Source of the DNA: an uncultured bacterium
Lineage (GTDB): Bacteria > Bacillota > Clostridia > Lachnospirales > Lachnospiraceae
Assembly (NCBI GenBank): GCA_937916345.1
Contig: CALFUE010000160.1
Location: 1 to 5,734, forward strand
Length of the DNA: 5,734 bases
Direction: 5' to 3'
Below the pieces are notes generated by a model, which saw only the letters and a program-made list of their open reading frames with translations, was not told where the DNA came from and made no database searches. Each line of letters begins with the position of its first letter. Position 1 is the first letter of the stretch. The position numbers and the translations under genes were made by a program. Shown one piece after another: positions 1 through 5,734 of this stretch.

Positions 1-26
1 TATTTTAGCATGAAAAATTTTTATCG

Positions 27-35
27 TGATATAAT
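27..35 (+). promoter_or_regulatory. Extended -10 promoter for a possible antisense RNA
   Basis: The sequence TGATATAAT gives a TGn element followed by a perfect TATAAT at 30-35. No good -35 box lies 17 bases upstream, but extended -10 promoters can work without one. Transcription would begin near base 42, just inside the 3' end of the minus-strand peptide message, which should end near 46. The match could be chance in AT-rich DNA; its position facing the peptide gene makes it worth keeping. Confidence 0.4.
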
Positions 36-45
36 TCAAGACAAG

Positions 46-76
46 AAAAAAGTTACCTCGACGAGGAGAAGGTAAC
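46..76 (-). terminator. Intrinsic terminator of the 27-residue peptide gene
   Basis: Read on the minus strand, GTTACCT (76-70) pairs with AGGTAAC (58-52) across an 11-base loop and is followed at once by six T residues (51-46). The U-tract exists only on the minus strand, since the other side continues with GCGTTAAC. That fixes the direction of transcription as leftward, out of the small peptide gene at 226-143. Confidence 0.7.
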
Positions 77-106
77 GCGTTAACGAGTTATACCGAAAAT
101 GGGCTA

Positions 107-141
107 CCTACCCACCTCGGCAATAAGCTCGGCGGATAAGG
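107..141 (-). other. RNA hairpin directly after the peptide stop codon
   Basis: On the minus strand, bases 141-131 pair with 116-107 to form a ten-pair stem with one bulged U (138). The inner part is CCGCC against GGTGG. Two of the pairs are G-U wobbles (136 with 111, and 133 with 114). On the plus strand these become A-C mismatches, so the fold favours minus-strand RNA. The stem starts two bases after the TAG stop (145-143). It may protect the message, bind an antisense RNA or control translation; the sequence does not say which. Confidence 0.5.
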
Positions 142-142
142 A

Positions 143-226
143 CTATGACTTAAAAATGCGGATTAAATCCGACAATGCTCCGACAAGCTTTGTTAAGGCT
201 TTGACGAGCATTATTATTTTCCTCAT
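143..226 (-). CDS. 27-residue cationic amphipathic peptide, possible type I toxin
   Basis: This short gene starts with ATG at 226-224 and stops with TAG at 145-143. I do not recognise the family. The peptide begins MRKIIMLVKA and ends DLIRIFKS. Polar residues fall at 2, 3, 9, 12, 13, 16, 19, 20, 23, 26 and 27, the three-to-four spacing of an amphipathic helix. The other face is Ile, Leu, Val, Met, Ala and Phe. Six basic residues and one Asp give about +5 net charge. No signal peptide, Cys or classic transmembrane span is seen. A near-perfect Shine-Dalgarno site, a post-stop hairpin and an intrinsic terminator make it a complete one-gene unit, divergent from aspS. No convincing promoter was found between 240 and 425. 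The shape recalls phenol-soluble modulins, delta-lysin and membrane-acting toxin peptides. Toxin, bacteriocin, signal peptide and leader peptide are all possible. Confidence 0.55.
   Translation of the reverse strand: MRKIIMLVKALTKLVGALSDLIRIFKS
174..220 (+). terminator. Possible terminator of the antisense RNA
   Basis: AATGCTC (174-180) pairs perfectly with GAGCATT (206-212), followed by ATTATTTT (213-220). The 25-base loop contains a small inner ACAA/TTGT pairing at 183-193. The stem is short and the U-tract interrupted, so this is a moderate terminator at best. It lies inside the peptide coding region, so the pairing could also come from the codons alone. Confidence 0.3.
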
Positions 227-232
227 CGTTCC

Positions 233-240
233 CACCCCCT
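233..240 (-). promoter_or_regulatory. Ribosome binding site of the 27-residue peptide gene
   Basis: The minus strand reads AGGGGGTG, one mismatch from the ideal AGGAGGTG, with six bases (GGAACG) before the ATG. A site this strong and well spaced before such a short frame is the main reason to treat the peptide as translated. Confidence 0.6.
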
Positions 241-351
241 TTCCTTTTTAAAGTACTCAGAGATGACCCCTGGCAAAACTCCAAAATTTTTAACCGTGAT
301 CTTTACTATTTTTCATTATTCAACCTGTCCCATTCAAAAAAGGAAACAGCC

Positions 352-379
352 TTGCAAAGTTCAGAAAACGTTATAATAT
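352..379 (+). promoter_or_regulatory. Probable aspS promoter
   Basis: TTGCAA (352-357) serves as -35 and TAATAT (374-379) as -10 with a 16-base spacer. An overlapping perfect TATAAT at 372-377 would leave only 14 bases. Transcription should start near 386, giving a leader of about 40 nt. This is too short for a T-box, and no T-box motif is seen, so this copy shows no sign of tRNA-sensing attenuation. Confidence 0.5.
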
Positions 380-847
380 TCGGGTCGATAATGAAGAATT
401 AAACGAAAGGAAAGAATAAAATTAAATGGCTGGAATTTTTGACAAGACCTGGCAGAGAACTTCTTTATGCGGCAACTTTACAGAAGAAGATGCAGGCAAA
501 GAAGTTCGTGCTAACGGCTGGGTCAGGGCAAGACGCGATTTAGGCGGAATAATTTTTATCGAAATCTGGGACTGGACAGGTCCAATTCAGGTTGTCTTTG
601 ATCCGTCGCTCCCCGAAACTCCCGAAGAAATTCACGAACTCGCAGCAACTTTGAGAAACGAGTTCTGCGTCGCCGTCAAAGGCAAAATGAGAATCCGTCC
701 TGAAGGAACAGAAAATCCCGAACTTAAAACCGGAAAAATCGAAATCATCGCCAGAGACGTTCTCGTAATGTCAAAGTCAAAGACTCTCCCGTTCGAAATC
801 GGAGACGAAACTGATAATGTCGATGAAAACATCAGGCTCAAATATCG

Positions 848-2890
<2,043 letters not shown>

Positions 2891-2974
2891 GATGTTTACC
2901 TCTGTAAGCGCAATTTCTATATCTGACTCAATCTAAGTGTTTATATCTTTACATTTTCTGTAATTTAAGAATAT

Positions 2975-3042
2975 GATGTTGGGGTCAAAATCCTCATTCA
3001 AGCAAGCTTGATTCGGATTTTGTACCTTTTGACCCTAATATC
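2975..3042. repeat. 68-base imperfect palindrome in the valS leader
   Basis: The plus strand folds as three stacked stems: 2975-2986 with 3031-3042 (12 pairs, two of them G-T), AAAATCC (2987-2993) with GGATTTT (3015-3021), and TCAAGC (2998-3003) with GCTTGA (3006-3011). Nine bases (3022-3030) bulge on one side. No T-run follows on either strand, and both flanking genes start rather than end here, so it is not a terminator. T-box features are absent. It may be a dispersed palindromic repeat or a leader RNA structure. The wobble pairs favour plus-strand RNA, although the predicted valS transcript is the minus strand, which argues mildly for a DNA repeat. Confidence 0.6.
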
Positions 3043-3055
3043 AGAATATCAATTT

Positions 3056-3084
3056 ATAATAAAATATAAATTTATACGCGTCAA
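3056..3084 (-). promoter_or_regulatory. Probable valS promoter
   Basis: On the minus strand, TTGACG (3084-3079) and TATTAT (3061-3056) are separated by exactly 17 bases, a close sigma-A match. Transcription would begin near 3049. This places the entire palindrome at 2975-3042 in a leader of about 160 nt ahead of valS. Confidence 0.6.
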
Positions 3085-3108
3085 GGTCTAGATTTTACAA
3101 AAAAATTA

Positions 3109-3117
3109 TGGTATCAT
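3109..3117 (+). promoter_or_regulatory. Possible cheC promoter (extended -10)
   Basis: TGG followed by TATCAT gives an extended -10 element about 47 bases before the cheC ATG. No good -35 is seen at 16-18 bases. A motility-type sigma factor site was not recognised here. It sits about 25 bases from the divergent valS -35, so one bound regulator could affect both. Confidence 0.3.
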
Positions 3118-3163
3118 CTCACTATGTTGTATAAAAAATAATTATCTATATTGGAGAGGTACT

Positions 3164-3787
3164 ATGGGAATTACAGAATTAGAAGATTTGGGGGCTATGC
3201 ACCTGGATGTACTCCGCGAACTGGGAAATATCGGTTCCGGCAACGCGGCCACTTCTCTGGCTTCGCTGCTCAACACCACGGTTGACATCAAGGTTCCCAC
3301 AATAAGTTTGGTTGGCTACGACAATGTAGCACAGTATCTTGGCGGCGAGGACAATGAAATGGTTGGCATGTCCTTCAAGCTGATAGGCGATCTGGACGGA
3401 TACATGCTCCATGTAGTTCAGGATTCATTTGTGAACAGGATCATAAATGCCTTTTATCCCAAGCAGATAAATAGCCTTTCGGATCTGAACGAGATGGATC
3501 TCTCAGCGATATCCGAGGTAGGAAATATCTCCACCGCCTCTTATGTAAACTCACTGGCTCAGCTGACAAGCACATTTATTAATATCTCACCACCCACATC
3601 CATGATCGATACAATCTCAAATATTTTAGAGAGTGTATCCTCAACCATCGACGCGGTGGGCAATCAGGTGCTCTATATAGACGAAAACCTCTATATCGCA
3701 GGCACCGAGGTGCAGAGCAGCATGATATTGATACTTTCCATCGATTCGATGAAGATACTCTTTGACAAGCTGTCCATTCCTTACTGA
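3164..3787 (+). CDS. cheC: CheC-type CheY-P phosphatase with two intact active sites
   Basis: CheC removes phosphate from the chemotaxis response regulator CheY in the cytoplasm and partners with the deamidase CheD. The 207-residue product has the family's usual size. Its two halves each carry the motif D/S-x3-E-x2-N-x22-P without deviation: Asp15, Glu19, Asn22, Pro45 in the first and Ser114, Glu118, Asn121, Pro144 in the second. Both Glu-Asn pairs should be catalytic, unlike CheX, whose fold has one such site. There is no CheY-binding N-terminal peptide or SpoA domain as in FliY. ATG at 3164 follows GGAGAGG (3153-3159) closely. No other chemotaxis gene is in view, and the gene has its own terminator, so it appears to be transcribed alone, divergent from valS. 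It may act on another CheY-like receiver instead of a flagellar switch. Confidence 0.85.
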   Translation: MGITELEDLGAMHLDVLRELGNIGSGNAATSLASLLNTTVDIKVPTISLVGYDNVAQYLGGEDNEMVGMSFKLIGDLDGYMLHVVQDSFVNRIINAFYPKQINSLSDLNEMDLSAISEVGNISTASYVNSLAQLTSTFINISPPTSMIDTISNILESVSSTIDAVGNQVLYIDENLYIAGTEVQSSMILILSIDSMKILFDKLSIPY

Positions 3788-3818
3788 TCGTTGCGCCATT
3801 GAATATAGCATAAAAACC

Positions 3819-3844
3819 CCCCGCCTCATGGCGGGGTCTTTTTT
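3819..3844. terminator. Bidirectional intrinsic terminator
   Basis: CCCCGCC (3819-3825) pairs with GGCGGGG (3830-3836) around a four-base TCAT loop. TCTTTTTT follows on the plus strand, for cheC. On the minus strand the stem is followed by CC and then TTTTT (3816-3812), so it can also end the transcript of the small gene at 3978-3856. Confidence 0.9.
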
Positions 3845-3855
3845 ATCATTCTTCT

Positions 3856-3978
3856 TTAGTCTTCGTCCTCTTCGTCTGTCACAGCCGCGACTGCGGAAAC
3901 CACACTTGATATCACCGCTATCAGCACAGCCACTACCACAACCAGCATTATCAGACCCATAAATCCAAGAAAGCTCAT
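3856..3978 (-). CDS. 40-residue single-span membrane protein with acidic tail
   Basis: ATG at 3978-3976 follows a perfect AGGAGG (3990-3985) by six bases; TAA is at 3858-3856. I do not recognise the family. Residues 1-33 are almost wholly hydrophobic (MSFLGFMGLIML, then a run rich in Val, Ala and Ile), enough for one membrane helix. The end is the acidic tail TDEEDED. There are no basic residues at all, so topology cannot be set by the positive-inside rule, though an acidic tail may favour an outside C-terminus. It lies 69 bases after the LRR protein stop on the same strand and ahead of the shared terminator, so both are probably on one transcript. It could be a membrane partner or regulator of the LRR protein or an independent small membrane protein. 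The ribosome site and composition make it a real gene; its role is unknown. Confidence 0.75.
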   Translation of the reverse strand: MSFLGFMGLIMLVVVVAVLIAVISSVVSAVAAVTDEEDED

Positions 3979-4047
3979 CTCTCTCCTCCTCATTCAAGTC
4001 CGCCCGTGAAGGAATTATTTTACCCACGCCCCAAGCGACAAAAGTAT

Positions 4048-5734
4048 TCAAAACCCTACGACCTTTGCGGTGGACGGAAGCCCTCCGTCCCGCAGGCGTA
4101 TCTTGTATTTCGCCACATAACCCTTCGGCACTTTGACCTTTACGGTGGAATAAACACCCTTGAAGGAATTATCTCCGATGTTATCCCCCGTCAGCTTGTT
4201 TGAGTATATCACAATATTCTTTAAATTGGAACACCCATAAAATGCCGCGGTATTAATTTTCAGCATATTTGAGCCGATGACGACTTTTTTTAATGCAGTC
4301 ATATTCTTGAAAACCCTGGCCGCTATATTTGTAACCTTGAACACCGTACCACCCGCGGTGATGCGTGAGGGTATCTTGATATAGGTGGCGGATTTATCCC
4401 TGGCCGCTATCACCTGCACGCGATTATTTGAGTCGGAGCGCTTGGTCACCTTGTAGGTCAGATCCCCGATGGTAAAGGAATCGCCTACGGAATAGGTGCC
4501 GTCGCTGGTGCCGGTGGTAACTGACCCTCCCGTCAAAGACTGGAGCCAGACGGCATTTATGGTGAGATCCTTTGATACATAAAGATAAGCGTCGCTGTCC
4601 CAGGCCAGGCTATAGCCATCCTTCGTCCATGCCGGCGGAGTGACGGTCTGACCGTAGCTGGCTGTGACTTCCGAAACCCAGCCGTTCGGCAAATCCTGGA
4701 ATACAACCTTGTAATTCTGCAGCCATACTGCTGTGACAGTGAGATTAGTGGTGACCTTTGAAAAATCCGTGTCCCACTTGTAGGTCTGCCCATTCTTTAA
4801 GGAAAGCGTGGGAGCCGTGGCCGCCTTTCCGCTGATGATATCCTGAGTAGATATCAGCTCGCCGTCGTTATAGAAACGGACGGTATAATGCACCTCCAGC
4901 GGATAAGCGTAGGCCTGACAGTAGGAGTAGACATTTCCGGTTTCCTCGTTGTAGACTATGACCTTTGCGAGGCTGGAACACTCGCCGAATATATCCTCAC
5001 CCAGAATCGTGGCATAGCGGGGCATTGTGACGGTATTCAAGGAATAGCAGCTGTAGAAGGCACGCTCCCTGATAGTCTCCACGGAATCAGGGATGACTAT
5101 CGTCCTGATATTCCTGCAGTAGGCGAAGGCCTCTGAATCTATGGCGAAAACCGTATTGGGGATCTCAACGGCTGTAGCGGCGTAGCCCGAAGGACAGGAC
5201 ACCAGCCTGTAGGAATTACTGCTTTCTATGGCATAAAGTATGCCTCCGGAGGCTTCAAGTGTAGTATAAGAAGCATTGTTATACACCTGATATCTCTTCA
5301 GATCCGGACAATTCGCGAAGGCTCCGCTTCCTATGGAAGTAACTGAATACGGGATAAAAATGTCTCCCTCCGAATTCCCACTGCTGCCGAATTTATTGAG
5401 AGCTGTGCAGCCGTAAAAAGCCTCAGTACCGATGGTGGTGAGTTGTCCGCCCTCGATCCCCGTAACCGATGTGAGGTTTGTGCAATATCTGAACGCGGCG
5501 TTTCCGATAGATTTTACATTGCCGCCTATCTGAATAGTTCTCAGATATATGTAATTCTCGAAGGCGTTATTGTTTATCGCGACCACATCATAAAAATCAT
5601 TATCCACTATTATGTTTGCCGGTATCACCACATCATCAGTAGTAGAAGTCTGATTTACAGCGTTCACATCTGAGGTGATTCCAACCACATAAGCCTCTTT
5701 TACATCGGTATCAAACTGATAATAGACATCAAAC
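4048..5734 (-). CDS. Secreted BspA-type leucine-rich-repeat protein, N-terminus outside window
   Basis: The frame is open to the window edge; the 561 visible residues (numbered from 5733) are the C-terminal part. A GTG at 5688 is an internal Val, not a start, because the upstream codons (YYQFDTDVKEAY) fit the usual segment before such repeats. Residues 55-260 hold seven LRR_5 repeats with the pattern AF-x2-C-x2-L, such as NAAFRYCTNL and SEAFAYCRNI. Two repeats resembling the Listeria-Bacteroides (Flg_new) beta-grasp family follow at about 283-337 and 341-397, each ending in a T/N-AVWLQ motif. A Gly/Ser/Thr-rich linker leads to a C-terminal domain (416-561) with three more LRR_5-like units and a VPKGYVAKYK cap. 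No LPXTG motif or C-terminal membrane anchor is present. Such proteins are exported and often bind host or plant material; the partner here is unknown. The 40-residue membrane gene follows 69 bases downstream. Confidence 0.88.
   Translation of the reverse strand, partial: FDVYYQFDTDVKEAYVVGITSDVNAVNQTSTTDDVVIPANIIVDNDFYDVVAINNNAFENYIYLRTIQIGGNVKSIGNAAFRYCTNLTSVTGIEGGQLTTIGTEAFYGCTALNKFGSSGNSEGDIFIPYSVTSIGSGAFANCPDLKRYQVYNNASYTTLEASGGILYAIESSNSYRLVSCPSGYAATAVEIPNTVFAIDSEAFAYCRNIRTIVIPDSVETIRERAFYSCYSLNTVTMPRYATILGEDIFGECSSLAKVIVYNEETGNVYSYCQAYAYPLEVHYTVRFYNDGELISTQDIISGKAATAPTLSLKNGQTYKWDTDFSKVTTNLTVTAVWLQNYKVVFQDLPNGWVSEVTASYGQTVTPPAWTKDGYSLAWDSDAYLYVSKDLTINAVWLQSLTGGSVTTGTSDGTYSVGDSFTIGDLTYKVTKRSDSNNRVQVIAARDKSATYIKIPSRITAGGTVFKVTNIAARVFKNMTALKKVVIGSNMLKINTAAFYGCSNLKNIVIYSNKLTGDNIGDNSFKGVYSTVKVKVPKGYVAKYKIRLRDGGLPSTAKVVGF

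Larger units (their letters stand above)
42..220 (+). ncRNA. Possible antisense RNA to the 27-residue peptide message
   Basis: This is the RNA predicted between the extended -10 element at 27-35 and the terminator-like hairpin at 174-220. It would be about 180 nt, carry no credible open frame of its own, and be complementary to the 3' untranslated region and nearly all of the peptide coding sequence on the other strand. Antitoxin RNAs of convergent type I systems (for example RatA and SR4 in Bacillus subtilis) have similar size and geometry. Only the promoter and terminator motifs support it. The opposite explanation, that the minus strand alone is transcribed, remains open. Confidence 0.3.

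Noticed and set aside
1..425. T-box or other known riboswitch ahead of aspS
   Set aside because: No T-box core motif is present, the predicted aspS leader is only about 40 nt, and the structured part at 46-141 folds better as minus-strand RNA belonging to the peptide gene.
2975..3042. Rho-independent terminator
   Set aside because: Neither strand has a T-run after the stem, and both neighbouring genes begin rather than end here.
3641..4051. Minus-strand 136-codon frame across the cheC end and the terminator
   Set aside because: It reads through a strong terminator, overlaps the 40-residue gene in another frame, and its Gly/Cys/Arg-rich sequence looks like a shadow.
5686..5688. GTG start of the LRR protein
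   Set aside because: The frame stays open to the window edge with typical upstream residues and no ribosome site precedes the GTG, so the true start lies outside.

Overview
The window looks like two bacterial DNA segments joined inside a gene pair that cannot be whole. Left of about 888-897 lies the start of an aspartyl-tRNA synthetase gene (aspS, + strand) with its upstream region. Right of it lie most of a valyl-tRNA synthetase gene (valS, - strand), a CheC-type chemotaxis phosphatase (+), a 40-residue membrane peptide (-) and a secreted leucine-rich-repeat protein cut by the window edge (-). Both synthetase genes lose their 3' parts at the same roughly 10-base point. Synonymous codon choice flips there: 15 of 16 Glu codons are GAA in aspS, while 13 of the first 15 are GAG in valS. 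The simplest reading is a chimeric contig or chimeric amplification product; a real rearrangement is possible but would break two essential genes.

The right part fits an anaerobic gut or rumen Clostridia, perhaps Lachnospiraceae: a CheC with two active sites, a BspA-type LRR_5 protein with Listeria-Bacteroides-type repeats, and strong AGGAGG-like ribosome sites. The left part also has Gram-positive-type ribosome sites and promoters, but I cannot place it further. These assignments are inferences without a database search.

Layout. 1-240: a compact locus that standard gene calling would miss. The minus strand encodes a 27-residue cationic amphipathic peptide (226-143) with a near-consensus ribosome site, a strong hairpin directly after the stop, and an intrinsic terminator at 76-46. 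The plus strand carries an extended -10 promoter (27-35) just outside that terminator and a possible terminator at 174-220, so it could make an antisense RNA of about 180 nt covering most of the peptide message. This resembles type I toxin-antitoxin loci with convergent, overlapping transcripts. 352-425: promoter and ribosome site of aspS. 426-897: aspS fragment. 888-897: join. 888-2890: valS fragment. 2891-3163: divergent promoter region of valS and cheC, with a 68-base imperfect palindrome in the valS leader. 3164-3787: cheC. 3819-3844: terminator usable from both sides. 3978-3856: small membrane protein gene. 5734-4048: LRR protein, probably in one transcript with the small gene.

The two synthetases serve translation, CheC adjusts motility signalling by removing phosphate from CheY, and the LRR protein probably acts at or outside the cell surface. 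Nothing links these genes into one pathway. The peptide/antisense locus at the left end is the most likely candidate for an undescribed system.
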